64,000 nt of DNA from contig JADJMM010000018.1 in the NCBI GenBank assembly GCA_016709575.1, positions 1-64,000 of the forward strand, written 5' to 3'. The notes beneath the pieces were generated by a model. The model saw only the letters and a list, made by a program, of their open reading frames with translations, had not been told where the DNA came from and did no database searches. The DNA is from Sphingobacteriaceae bacterium (GTDB lineage: Bacteria > Bacteroidota > Bacteroidia > B-17B0 > Aurantibacillaceae). How positions within the stretch are numbered: the first letter of the stretch is position 1; each line of letters begins with the position of its first letter. The position numbers and the translations under genes were made by a program. This document shows, in pieces, positions 30,431 to 38,735 of the stretch.

Positions 30431-30456
30431 GTCATTCTGAACTTGTTTCAGAATCT
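30431..30456. repeat. Hairpin repeat family B, intergenic copy
   Basis: ATTCTGAA-CTTGT-TTCAGAAT (30434-30454) has a perfect 8-base stem inside gtcattctgaac...cagaatctttt. It lies in the convergent gap after the patatin gene and before sucD, next to another short inverted repeat (cctg-cggcaag-cagg, 30396-30410). A second copy sits inside dapB. It may act as a bidirectional terminator. Confidence 0.7.
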
Positions 30457-30464
30457 TTTAAGTA

Positions 30465-31349
30465 TTAAGCAAGAACTTTTCCAAGAACCTTAGCCATAGT
30501 TTTTCCAATATCAGCAGGACTTTCACAAACGTGTATTCCGTTTTCACGTAAGATTGCCATTTTAGCTTGTGCAGTATCATCAGCACCACCAACAATTGCA
30601 CCGGCATGACCCATTGTACGGCCTTTAGGAGCAGTTTGTCCGGCGATGAAACCAACTACTGGTTTTTTATTTCCGTTAGCTTTAATCCAACGTGCAGCAT
30701 CAGCTTCAAGATTTCCACCAATTTCACCAATCATAACAATACCTTCAGTTTCAGGATCGTTCATTAGTAATTCAACCGCTTCTTTAGTGGTAGTTCCAAT
30801 AATAGGATCTCCACCGATTCCAATAGCAGTTGTAACGCCTAAACCAGCTTTCGCAACTTGGTCAGCAGCTTCGTATGTTAAAGTTCCAGATTTTGAAACG
30901 ATACCAATTTTACCTTTTTTGAAAACGAAGCCCGGCATAATACCAACTTTCGCTTCACCTGCAGTAATAATACCAGGGCAATTCGGGCCGATTAAACGGC
31001 AGTCTTTTCCCTTTAAGTATTCTTTAGTAAGTATCATGTCTTTCACAGGGATACCCTCTGTAATACAAACAATAACTTTAATTCCGCCATCAGCAGCTTC
31101 CATAATTGCATCTGCAGCAAAAGCAGCAGGAACAAAAATGATAGATACATCAGCACCGGTAGTTTTTACAGCTTCAGCAACCGTATTAAATACAGGTCTT
31201 TCTAAATGTTTTGTACCACCTTTTCCCGGGGTAACACCACCTACAACATTAGTACCGTATTCAATCATTTGAGTGGCATGAAAAGTGCCTTCTCCTCCGG
31301 TAAATCCTTGTACAATTATTTTTGAGTTTTTGTTTACGAGTACTGACAT
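30465..31349 (-). CDS. sucD: Succinyl-CoA ligase (ADP-forming) subunit alpha
   Basis: TCA-cycle enzyme that couples succinyl-CoA cleavage to nucleotide triphosphate formation; works with SucC, which is not in the window. 294 residues, full length. CoA-binding Rossmann fold IIVQGFTGGEGTFHATQMIE, ligase region GPNCPGIITAGEAKVGIMPG, SKSGTLTYEA, and the phosphohistidine loop GHAGAIVGG (catalytic His near residue 252). Single-gene unit: the next upstream gene starts 52 bases away with its own promoter region. Confidence 0.95.
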   Translation of the reverse strand: MSVLVNKNSKIIVQGFTGGEGTFHATQMIEYGTNVVGGVTPGKGGTKHLERPVFNTVAEAVKTTGADVSIIFVPAAFAADAIMEAADGGIKVIVCITEGIPVKDMILTKEYLKGKDCRLIGPNCPGIITAGEAKVGIMPGFVFKKGKIGIVSKSGTLTYEAADQVAKAGLGVTTAIGIGGDPIIGTTTKEAVELLMNDPETEGIVMIGEIGGNLEADAARWIKANGNKKPVVGFIAGQTAPKGRTMGHAGAIVGGADDTAQAKMAILRENGIHVCESPADIGKTMAKVLGKVLA

Positions 31350-31400
31350 AGTTTTTAATTTTTAGAAGTGCTAAGATACGTTATTTTTCCTCAATTAGGT

Positions 31401-31838
31401 TTAGTTTTTATCGCCACCAAAATAAAGCGACTCGATAGCATCTGCATTAAATGCCACATCGTAAATAGCTTCGTTTAAGATAGCTTCGCTGGTAAACTCA
31501 ATAGGCTGAACAGCTTGTACAATAACAGTTTCACATGGAGAACCATCTGCACGTTTATCAGTAGTAACTGTTACAGAAGAGAATGTTCCGTAACCACCTT
31601 CTTTAATTAATTTATACAAGTTTAAATTTTGAGTAAACTCGCCACAACGACTGTTCATGTAAACAACATCTTTACCAAAATAACGGCCTGCAATAATCCA
31701 GATGTACACAAACTGATAACGGAAAGTTCCGTCTTTCATTTTAATTGCTACATCCATTCTGAAAATTCCCGGAGAAATTTCATCTACTTTGTAATTCCAT
31801 CGCGTTGCAATGTTAGTAACCACTACTTTTAAATCCAT
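31401..31838 (-). CDS. Hypothetical protein, 145 residues
   Basis: I do not recognise the family. Cytosolic in appearance: no signal peptide, no membrane segment. It has alternating beta strands (MDVAIKMKDGTFRYQFVYIW, VVYMNSRCGEF) and an acidic C-terminus (AIYDVAFNADAIESLYFGGD). Two Cys residues are far apart. It is divergent from DUF4290 and lies upstream of sucD on the same strand with a 51-base gap. Strand pattern and the YIW-RYFGKDVVYMNS stretch suggest a small alpha/beta domain, possibly chaperone-like, but this is only a guess. Confidence 0.65.
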   Translation of the reverse strand: MDLKVVVTNIATRWNYKVDEISPGIFRMDVAIKMKDGTFRYQFVYIWIIAGRYFGKDVVYMNSRCGEFTQNLNLYKLIKEGGYGTFSSVTVTTDKRADGSPCETVIVQAVQPIEFTSEAILNEAIYDVAFNADAIESLYFGGDKN

Positions 31839-31963
31839 AATTTTAGTTTTAGTATTAAGACTGTAAAAATAAAAAAACGAGAAATAAACAGGGCATTGGT
31901 TAATAAATAGTGAAAAACTTTAAAAACAGCCCTATTTTTCGCTATATTTATACTTTCAAAATA

Positions 31964-32620
31964 ATGATGGAATACAATACAGAAAGACCGAAAATGATTA
32001 TACCCGAATATGGGCGTAACGTGCAGAGTATGATAGACTACTGTTGCGAATTAAAGGATCGTGAAGAACGCAATTTATGTGCAAAAGCGATTATTCAGGT
32101 GATGGGGCAGTTAAACCCGCATTTACGTGATGTGGCCGATTTTACGCATAAACTTTGGGATCATTTATTCATTATTTCTGAATTCAGATTAGATGTTGAT
32201 TCTCCGTATCCAAGACCAAAACCGGAAACATTTAAAGAAAAACCGGCAAGGTTAACTTATCCTGTTGGTAAGATTAAATTTAAGCATTACGGTAAAACTA
32301 TAGAGGCGATTATTAAAAAAGCTAAAGCTTTAAAGGATGGTCCTGAAAAAGATGAGTTAACCCGTTTAATCGCTAATCATCTAAAAAAATCTTACATCAA
32401 TTGGAATAAAGATTCGATTACGGATGATGTTATTTTTAAAAACCTAACGGATTTATCGGATGGTGAATTGAAATTGGATGAATCTGTAGCATTAAGTTCT
32501 CATCAGGAATTAGTGCGAACTAACAATTCAGGTGGAGGAAGTAGTAATAATAAGCCTCGTCACAAATTCCAGAACAACAAACACAAAAAGCATTTTCATA
32601 AGCATAATAAAAAACATTAA
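31964..32620 (+). CDS. DUF4290 domain protein
   Basis: About 218 residues from ATG 31964 (the frame opens upstream at 31910, but the first 18 residues are hydrophobic/aromatic and not family-like; a TATACTTT-type box overlaps them). Family signature: IIPEYGRNVQSMIDYCCELK, DREERNLCAKAIIQVMGQLN, HLRDVADFTHKLWDHLFIIS, and DVDSPYPRP. The tail is Gly/Ser/Asn/His/Lys-rich. Found across Bacteroidota, almost always upstream of murA, as here (17-base gap). Function unknown; the fixed neighbour suggests a cell-wall link. Confidence 0.85.
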   Translation: MMEYNTERPKMIIPEYGRNVQSMIDYCCELKDREERNLCAKAIIQVMGQLNPHLRDVADFTHKLWDHLFIISEFRLDVDSPYPRPKPETFKEKPARLTYPVGKIKFKHYGKTIEAIIKKAKALKDGPEKDELTRLIANHLKKSYINWNKDSITDDVIFKNLTDLSDGELKLDESVALSSHQELVRTNNSGGGSSNNKPRHKFQNNKHKKHFHKHNKKH

Positions 32621-32637
32621 AAACTGCACTTATCCCT

Positions 32638-33942
32638 ATGGCCATTTTTGAAGTAACAGGCGGCAGACAATTAAAAGGAGACATTACACCACAAGGCGCT
32701 AAAAACGAAGCTTTGCAAATCATTTGCGCCGTTTTACTCACCAAAGAAAAAGTAACGATTAGCAATATTCCTGATATTGTTGACATCAATAAGCTTATTG
32801 ATTTATTACGTGATTTAGGTGTGAAGGTTGAAAAAACCGGTCACGAAGAATTTACATTTCAATCGGATGACGTAAAAGTAGATTACCTAGTTTCCCCTGA
32901 ATTTAAAAAGAAAGGTGGAGGATTACGCGGTTCAGTTATGATTATCGGTCCAATGTTAGCTCGTTTCGGCCGCGCTTACATGCCAAAACCGGGAGGAGAT
33001 AAAATTGGTCGCCGCAGAATGGATACTCACTTTATCGGTTTCGAAAACTTAGGTGCGAAGTTTGATTACGATAACGACAATGAAGTTTTTAAAGTTGAAG
33101 CAAAAAAATTAAAAGGTTGTTACATGTTATTGGATGAAGCATCCGTAACAGGAACTGCAAATATTGTGATGGCTGCTGTTTTAGCAGAAGGAACAACAAC
33201 AATCTATAACGCTGCTTGTGAACCCTACATTCAACAACTTTGTAAAATGTTGATTGGTATGGGCGCAAAAATTCAAGGTGTTGGTTCAAACATGTTAATC
33301 ATTGAAGGTGTTACTTCATTAGGTGGGACAAAACATCGCTTGTTACCGGATATGATTGAGATAGGATCGTTTATTGGTTTAGCAGCCATGACACAATCTG
33401 AAATCACTATTAAAAATGTGTCTTATGACAATTTAGGATGTATACCTCGTGTATTTTCAAGATTAGGAATTCAGATGGAGCGTAGGGGTGACGATATTTA
33501 TATTCCATCGCAATCGCATTACGAGATTGATACTTTTATTGATGGTTCTATTTTAACTGTTGCCGATGCTATTTGGCCCGGATTTACTCCCGATTTATTA
33601 AGTATTGTTTTAGTTACAGCTACACAAGCTCGTGGAAACATTTTGGTTCATCAAAAAATGTTTGAGAGTCGTTTGTTCTTCGTAGATAAACTAATTGATA
33701 TGGGCGCACAAATTATTTTATGTGATCCGCATCGCGCTACTGTAATTGGTTTAGATAAAAAAGTTCAGCTAAAAGCCATTCAAATGGCATCGCCTGATAT
33801 ACGTGCCGGTGTTTCTTTATTAATTGCAGCTATGAGTGCAAAAGGCAAGAGTACTATTTTTAATATCAATCAAATCGACCGCGGTTATCAGAATATTGAT
33901 GGCCGTTTAAATGCAATAGGTGCAGAAATTATAAGAAAATGA
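32638..33942 (+). CDS. murA: UDP-N-acetylglucosamine 1-carboxyvinyltransferase with Asp in the Cys position
   Basis: First committed step of peptidoglycan synthesis: adds enolpyruvyl to UDP-GlcNAc. 434 residues. Substrate motif GAKNEALQII (Lys22-Asn23 pair), LRGSVMIIGPMLARFGRA, the flexible loop PKPGGDKIGRRRMD, DEASVTGTANIVMAAVLAEG, and the catalytic-Asp region GFTPDLLSIVLVTATQARGN. In most MurA enzymes the loop carries the Cys alkylated by fosfomycin; here the residue is Asp121 (codon 32998-33000). Such Asp forms are known in fosfomycin-insensitive MurA. Follows DUF4290; its stop overlaps the ATG proposed for the next gene. Confidence 0.96.
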   Translation: MAIFEVTGGRQLKGDITPQGAKNEALQIICAVLLTKEKVTISNIPDIVDINKLIDLLRDLGVKVEKTGHEEFTFQSDDVKVDYLVSPEFKKKGGGLRGSVMIIGPMLARFGRAYMPKPGGDKIGRRRMDTHFIGFENLGAKFDYDNDNEVFKVEAKKLKGCYMLLDEASVTGTANIVMAAVLAEGTTTIYNAACEPYIQQLCKMLIGMGAKIQGVGSNMLIIEGVTSLGGTKHRLLPDMIEIGSFIGLAAMTQSEITIKNVSYDNLGCIPRVFSRLGIQMERRGDDIYIPSQSHYEIDTFIDGSILTVADAIWPGFTPDLLSIVLVTATQARGNILVHQKMFESRLFFVDKLIDMGAQIILCDPHRATVIGLDKKVQLKAIQMASPDIRAGVSLLIAAMSAKGKSTIFNINQIDRGYQNIDGRLNAIGAEIIRK

Positions 33943-34356
33943 GAATAAACCTTCATACAGGGACAAACCATAAAGTTATCATCTTTAAAAGGAAAAATAG
34001 TATTGATTGATTTCTGGGCTAGCTGGTGTCGACCGTGCAGAATGGAAAACCCGAATGTGGTAGCGGTGCATAATAAATACAAGGATGAAAAATTAAAAAA
34101 CGGAAAAGGGTTTACAGTTTATAGTGTATCTCTTGATATGAAGAAAGAAGCTTGGCAAGATGCAATAGCTGCCGATGGTTTGTTATGGCCAAGTCACGTT
34201 AGCGATTTATTAGGATGGAATAACGCTGCTGCTTTAAAATATGCGGTACAAGGTATCCCCACTAATTATTTAATTGATGGCGACGGCATTATTATTGGAA
34301 AAGCATTAAGAGGTATAGATTTAGAAAAAGCGCTAGAGGGTTTGAAAGAAAAATAA
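33939..34356 (+). CDS. TlpA/thioredoxin-like oxidoreductase, probable frameshift near start
   Basis: Clear ORF from 34003: LIDFWASWCRPCRMENPNVV contains the thioredoxin active site CRPC, then GFTVYSVSLDMKKEAWQDAI, GIPTNYLIDGDGIIIG (cis-Pro motif GIPT). The upstream coding signal QGQTIKLSSLKGKIV is in the same frame but has no start. If one A is removed from the AAA at about 33948-33950, translation begins at an ATG that overlaps the murA stop (33939-33941) and gives a protein of about 138 residues (MRITFIQGQTIKL...). Otherwise the N-terminus with its signal peptide is lost. TlpA-type proteins reduce or oxidise disulfides, usually outside the cytoplasm; without a signal peptide the location is unclear. 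First of three Trx-fold genes in a row. Confidence 0.75.
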
Positions 34357-34357
34357 A

Positions 34358-35584
34358 ATGAAATTGAAATTTTGTAAAATACTTTTTTTAGTTCTGATTA
34401 GCTTAACGGTTACTGCTCAAAATTGCGGATTAAAAAATGGCGATAAAGCACAGCCATTGGTCTTAAATAACAATCAGTTTACTTTGCAAAGTATTACTTT
34501 TCCTTATATAAATAAGATTGTATTAATTCATTTTTGGGCATCTTCAGTTAATAAGTCTAAAAGCTTTTTACCCCGTGCAGTTGATTTACATGAACGCTAC
34601 AGTAACGCAACATACCGTAATGCAGAAGGCTTTGAGGTTATAACTGTTGCCATACAAAGTGATAAAGGTGCTTGGAATCAGGATTTAGCAACTATGAAAA
34701 TGGATAAGATGATGAATTTAATAGCTAACAAAGGTTATAATGATTTATCGGTTAGAAATTATAAACTCACACAATTACCAGTTACTATTTTAGTTGATGA
34801 ATTAGGAACAATCCTATCTATTAACCCAACCATGCTTCAAATAGAAGATGTTTTGGATGCAAAGAAAAACTCACCACAAAACGCCCATGATTTAAAAGGC
34901 CGCTTACTTTTTTCTGAAGCACCAAGCGATGCTGTGAAAAATCAAAAAATGGTGATGATGAATAAATTTAATGATACCATCAGCCGCACATTAAGTGATA
35001 ATAGCGGATTGTTCACCTATTTCAGTGTAAAATATTTACCGGAATACATTATAAAGACTGACACAGCGGGTGATTTAGCGGGAAAGCAAAAAGCTTATTT
35101 AAGTACAGCATCAGGAGCTGTATTTGCTAATGTTCCAAAAGCATCAGGTAAGTTCGAATACTTATTAAGTCTTGGAGATGTGGCTAAACTTAGCGGAATT
35201 AACAAAGATGTCTCGACGACCAAAAACGCAATTTCATTTAATGCTAATATTACTTTTAAAAAGAATAGCTCTGAACTAGAATCAAGTTCAAATGCAGAGC
35301 TAAATAAAGTAGCAACAATGCTTACTAAAAATAAAGATTACACCATTGCAATTATTTCACATACAGATAGTAAGGGCGATGACGCAGATAATTTAGAATT
35401 ATCAAAAAAACGTTCAAGTGCTGTAAAAGCTTATTTGGTTGGTAAAGGTATTGCTCCAACCAGAATGAAACCAATTGGAAAAGGTGAAACGGAACTTAAA
35501 AACAAGTGTAAGAATAAAGTGGCTTGTACCGACGATGAACACGCCGAAAACGTAAGAACTGAGCTCAAGTTTTACAAACCCTAA
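34358..35584 (+). CDS. Redox-dead thioredoxin-like domain fused to OmpA peptidoglycan-binding domain (1)
   Basis: 408 residues, signal peptide FCKILFLVLISLTVTAQ. Residues 25-170: thioredoxin/TlpA-like fold (KIVLIHFWASSVNKSKSFLP, QLPVTILVDELGTILSI), but the active-site CxxC is replaced by SSVNKS, so it cannot do dithiol chemistry. A middle beta-rich segment (ADF-like KGRLLFSEAPSDA) follows. Residues 290-408: OmpA C-terminal domain with ITFKKNSSELESSSNAELNK, SHTDSKGDDADNLELSKKRS, VKAYLVGKGIAPTRMKPIGK, which binds peptidoglycan. A fold that recognises proteins and a wall anchor in one chain suggest an envelope scaffold. Starts 1 base after the TlpA stop, and its stop overlaps the start of its paralog. 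Confidence 0.85.
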   Translation: MKLKFCKILFLVLISLTVTAQNCGLKNGDKAQPLVLNNNQFTLQSITFPYINKIVLIHFWASSVNKSKSFLPRAVDLHERYSNATYRNAEGFEVITVAIQSDKGAWNQDLATMKMDKMMNLIANKGYNDLSVRNYKLTQLPVTILVDELGTILSINPTMLQIEDVLDAKKNSPQNAHDLKGRLLFSEAPSDAVKNQKMVMMNKFNDTISRTLSDNSGLFTYFSVKYLPEYIIKTDTAGDLAGKQKAYLSTASGAVFANVPKASGKFEYLLSLGDVAKLSGINKDVSTTKNAISFNANITFKKNSSELESSSNAELNKVATMLTKNKDYTIAIISHTDSKGDDADNLELSKKRSSAVKAYLVGKGIAPTRMKPIGKGETELKNKCKNKVACTDDEHAENVRTELKFYKP

Positions 35585-36884
35585 TGAAAAAATATATTGC
35601 CGCTGTCTTAATGCTCTCGTCTCTGATTGGATTCGGACAGAAAAAGTTACGTGTCGGTGAAAAAATTCCCTTTTCAAAAGTTGCAGTCTTTAATACTCAA
35701 GATAAAAGAACGGAAGTTGATTTGCCAAATGGAAAAACAACTACCGATAGATTTGTTTTGGTTTTATTTTTCAATACCCAACAGCCGCTTAAACAAATTG
35801 TAGAAATAAATCAAAAGCTTGAACAAACCTTAAACCGTTTTCAAAATAATGCTTGTAAAGGCGCTTCGGAAATAGAATACATTACCATTTGTACAGAAGA
35901 AAAAACCCGACGTGTGGAAGAAATATTTACAAGACGGGAATTTATTAAACTCGAAGTTTAATGGCAAGAAGACAAACTACCTCGCTAAAAAAAGGAATTA
36001 AAGACGAAGTTGTAAAAGCATTTGGCGCAGATAAATTTCCTTCTTTCTTTTTAGTTAATCCTAAAGGTCGTTTATGGCTAGAGACAGATAGCGCTCAGGA
36101 ATTAGAACAAGCCTTTGCCAGTATTTGCCGAACCAATGCTGCTATTTCTACAGCTGATATTTCAGGTAAATTGTTAGTTGGTGATAACGAAAAGAAACCG
36201 CTCATTCAGCATTTTGTTTATTTATTAAATCATAAACAAGATACTTTGAAAGCTACTAAGACCGATGCTTTTGGTGATTTTACATTTGATAAAGTGGATA
36301 CCACAGAAAATTTATCAATCCGCATTGCTCAAACCGAAAAAGTAAAAAGTAGTCCCATAGTTTTTTTAGCAAAATTAACCGGTGAAATTATTACTGAAAT
36401 TAGAAAAACAATTAAAGGCGATTTCGAATACAAATTATTAAAAACGGATATTGTGATTTTATCGCCGGTAGAGGAGGGAGATGATATTACTTTGAAGTAT
36501 AAGAAATTTGAAAAATCAGGTTTAAAGAATTTGTCAGCCTCCGAAAATGTGTATTACGAATCGGGTAAGTATTCAATTACTTTAGAAGGCGAATTGGTAC
36601 TCGATAAGGTGATTTTGATATTAAATACAAGTACCGATGTGAAACTTGAGGTCATCTCACATACCGATGCCCGTGGTGATGATGCTTCTAATCTTACCTT
36701 GTCTCAAAAACGATCTAATGCAGTAATTGATTATCTAAGCTCAAAAGGAATCGATAAAGCCCGTTTAAAAGCCATAGGTAAGGGTGAATCGGATACCAAA
36801 AACCGCTGCTTAAATGGGGTGGATTGTTCTGACAAAGAACATGAGTTTAACCGTCGTACCGAGTTCAATTTCATTAAAAACTGA
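35584..36884 (+). CDS. Redox-dead thioredoxin-like domain fused to OmpA domain (2), one frameshift
   Basis: Paralog of the preceding gene, about 433 residues when joined. Piece 1 (35584-35961) has signal peptide AAVLMLSSLIGFGQ and a Trx-like start (RFVLVLFFNTQQPLKQIVEI) without Cys at the active site; piece 2 begins near 35960 and contains FGADKFPSFFLVNPKGRLWL (cis-Pro region), a carboxypeptidase-regulatory-like stretch DISGKLLVGDNEKKPLIQ (as in beta-sandwich linkers), then OmpA: YYESGKYSITLEGELVLDKV, SHTDARGDDASNLTLSQKRS, YLSSKGIDKARLKAIGKGES. The frame change sits in a TTT run at 35957-35959. Overlaps the preceding stop by one base (TAATG). Confidence 0.82.
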
Positions 36885-36905
36885 CAATATTTCCTTATTA
36901 TTTCC

Positions 36906-36934
36906 TTGGCAACATTATTGATTGCTTATCTTTG
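36906..36934 (+). promoter_or_regulatory. Bacteroidota-type promoter for grpE-dnaJ
   Basis: TTGG at 36906-36909 and TATCTTTG at 36927-36934 with 18 bases between TTG and the -7 box, which fits the TTG / TAnnTTTG consensus of the primary sigma factor in this phylum. The grpE ATG follows 31 bases later. Confidence 0.7.
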
Positions 36935-36964
36935 CACGCCCATAACTAATATGGCGATATAGCT

Positions 36965-37501
36965 ATGAACGAAGAGAATACAACTAACGAGCAAAATTTA
37001 AGTGAGGAAGAAAAGCCGGTTACTGACACAAACAATGAAAATACGTCAGTTACAGAGGAAGAAAAGCTCAAAAAGCAGGTTGCCGAACTTAACGATAAGT
37101 ATTTAAGGCTTTATTCTGAATTTGATAATTTCAGAAAGCGCACTATGAAAGAGAAATCGGAGCTAATTAAGACTGCTTCCGAAGATGTTTTAAAGTCGGT
37201 ATTACCTGTAATTGATGATTTTGAAAGAGCTATAAAGGCTAACGAAACAGTTACAGAAGCAGGTCCGATAAAGGAAGGTATTACCTTGATTTATAATAAA
37301 TTAAAAAACAGCACCCAGTTAAAAGGTTTAACTGCTTTTGAAAGTATTGGTCAGGATTTTAATGCTGATACAATGGAGGCAATTACACATATACCTGCTA
37401 CTGATGAAAACCAAAAAGGTAAAGTAGTAGATGAGGTTGAAAAAGGATATAAATTGGGTGATAAAGTAATTCGCTATGCAAAAGTAGTGGTTGCAAACTA
37501 A
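36965..37501 (+). CDS. grpE: Nucleotide exchange factor GrpE
   Basis: 178 residues. Co-chaperone that releases ADP from DnaK. An acidic, disordered N-terminus (residues 1-40) precedes the long coiled-coil helix (KLKKQVAELNDKYLRLYSEF DNF-type) and the GrpE core: RKRTMKEKSELIKTASEDVL, VLPVIDDFERAI, and C-terminal beta region GDKVIRYAKVVV. Usual length for the family. Four bases separate its stop from the dnaJ ATG at 37506, so the two form an operon; dnaK is not in the window. Confidence 0.95.
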   Translation: MNEENTTNEQNLSEEEKPVTDTNNENTSVTEEEKLKKQVAELNDKYLRLYSEFDNFRKRTMKEKSELIKTASEDVLKSVLPVIDDFERAIKANETVTEAGPIKEGITLIYNKLKNSTQLKGLTAFESIGQDFNADTMEAITHIPATDENQKGKVVDEVEKGYKLGDKVIRYAKVVVAN

Positions 37502-37505
37502 GATT

Positions 37506-38657
37506 ATGGCTAAGAGAGATTTTTACGAAATATTAGGTGTGTCGAAAGGCGCAGGTGAGGATGAAATTAAAAAAGCATACCGTAAGCTTGCTATTAAATT
37601 TCACCCTGATAAAAACCCGGATGATAAAGCTGCTGAAGAGAAATTTAAAGAAGCTGCCGAAGCCTACGAGGTGTTAAGCAATGCAGAAAAACGTCAGCGT
37701 TACGATCAATATGGCCATGCCGGTGTTGGTGGAGCTTCCGGTCAAGGTGGTGGCGGTGGTTATGGTGGTGGAATGAATATGGATGATATCTTCAGTCAGT
37801 TTGGAGATATTTTCGGAGGCGGCTTTGGTGGTGGAGGTTTCGGAGGCGGCGGTGGTGGACGCAGAGTAAATCGTGGTTCTAACTTACGTATTAAAGTAAA
37901 ATTGAATCTTCACGAAATTGCGAATGGCGTTGAGAAAAAATTAAAGGTTACAAAACATGTTGCTTGTAATACTTGTAAAGGCTCAGGCGCTAAAAACGGC
38001 AATTACGATACTTGTAAGATTTGTAATGGTACAGGAACTCAGGTACGTGTTCAACAAACTATTTTGGGTGCTATGAAAACCCAAACCACATGTAGTTCTT
38101 GTCATGGTGAAGGAAAAATAATTAAAGATAAATGCAATACTTGTCATGGCGATGGTATAGTTCGTGGTGAAGAAGTTATATCAGTAAACATTCCTGCGGG
38201 TGTTGCTGAGGGTATGCAGTTATCAATGAATGGAAAAGGTAATGCTGCTCCACGTGGTGGTGTTAATGGTGATTTATTGATTTTAATTGAAGAAGAAGAG
38301 CATCCGGAATTAAAACGCGAAAGCAATAATTTAATTTATCATTTGTTCATCAGTTTCCCTGATGCAGCTTTAGGTACGCAAGTTGAAATTCCAACTATTG
38401 ATGGTAAAGTAAAAATTAAGATTGATGCCGGAACCCAAGGTGGAAAGATGTTGCGTTTAAAAGGAAAAGGCATTCCTGAAATTAATGGTTATGGTAAGGG
38501 TGATTTGTTAGTGGATGTAAATATTTATACGCCCGCTAATTTATCAGCTGAGGAAAAGAAATTAATGGAAGGCTTAAAGACAGCTAAAAACTTCCAACCT
38601 AATCTTAATAAAAAAGAGAAAAGCTTTTTCGATAGAATGAAAGAATATTTCGAGTAA
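37506..38657 (+). CDS. dnaJ: Chaperone protein DnaJ
   Basis: 383 residues from ATG 37506 (MAKRDFYEILGVSKGAGEDE); a start five codons earlier overlaps grpE and is not family-like. J-domain with the HPD motif (KFHPDKNPDD), Gly/Phe-rich linker (GGGFGGGGFGGGGGGRR), four zinc-finger repeats CNTCKGSG, CKICNGTG, CSSCHGEG and CNTCHGDG, then the two C-terminal substrate-binding beta domains. Full-length type I DnaJ, stimulating DnaK ATPase and presenting unfolded clients. Ends at the hairpin terminator at 38686. Confidence 0.97.
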   Translation: MAKRDFYEILGVSKGAGEDEIKKAYRKLAIKFHPDKNPDDKAAEEKFKEAAEAYEVLSNAEKRQRYDQYGHAGVGGASGQGGGGGYGGGMNMDDIFSQFGDIFGGGFGGGGFGGGGGGRRVNRGSNLRIKVKLNLHEIANGVEKKLKVTKHVACNTCKGSGAKNGNYDTCKICNGTGTQVRVQQTILGAMKTQTTCSSCHGEGKIIKDKCNTCHGDGIVRGEEVISVNIPAGVAEGMQLSMNGKGNAAPRGGVNGDLLILIEEEEHPELKRESNNLIYHLFISFPDAALGTQVEIPTIDGKVKIKIDAGTQGGKMLRLKGKGIPEINGYGKGDLLVDVNIYTPANLSAEEKKLMEGLKTAKNFQPNLNKKEKSFFDRMKEYFE

Positions 38658-38685
38658 GATTTAGAAAATCAGAATTAATTAAAAT

Positions 38686-38717
38686 AAAAAACCCCGAGAG
38701 TTTATCTCGGGGTTTTT
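38686..38717 (+). terminator. Rho-independent terminator, bidirectional
   Basis: AAAAAACCCCGAGA-gttta-TCTCGGGGTTTTT forms a strong 13-base stem with A and T tracts on either side. It serves dnaJ on the plus strand and the convergent lipoprotein gene on the minus strand. Confidence 0.92.
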
Positions 38718-38735
38718 AATTAAATCTCTTTTATA

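Noticed and set aside
30646..31272. Plus-strand ORF of 208 codons opposite sucD
   Set aside because: Pro/Ser-rich shadow of a full-length, well-conserved sucD.
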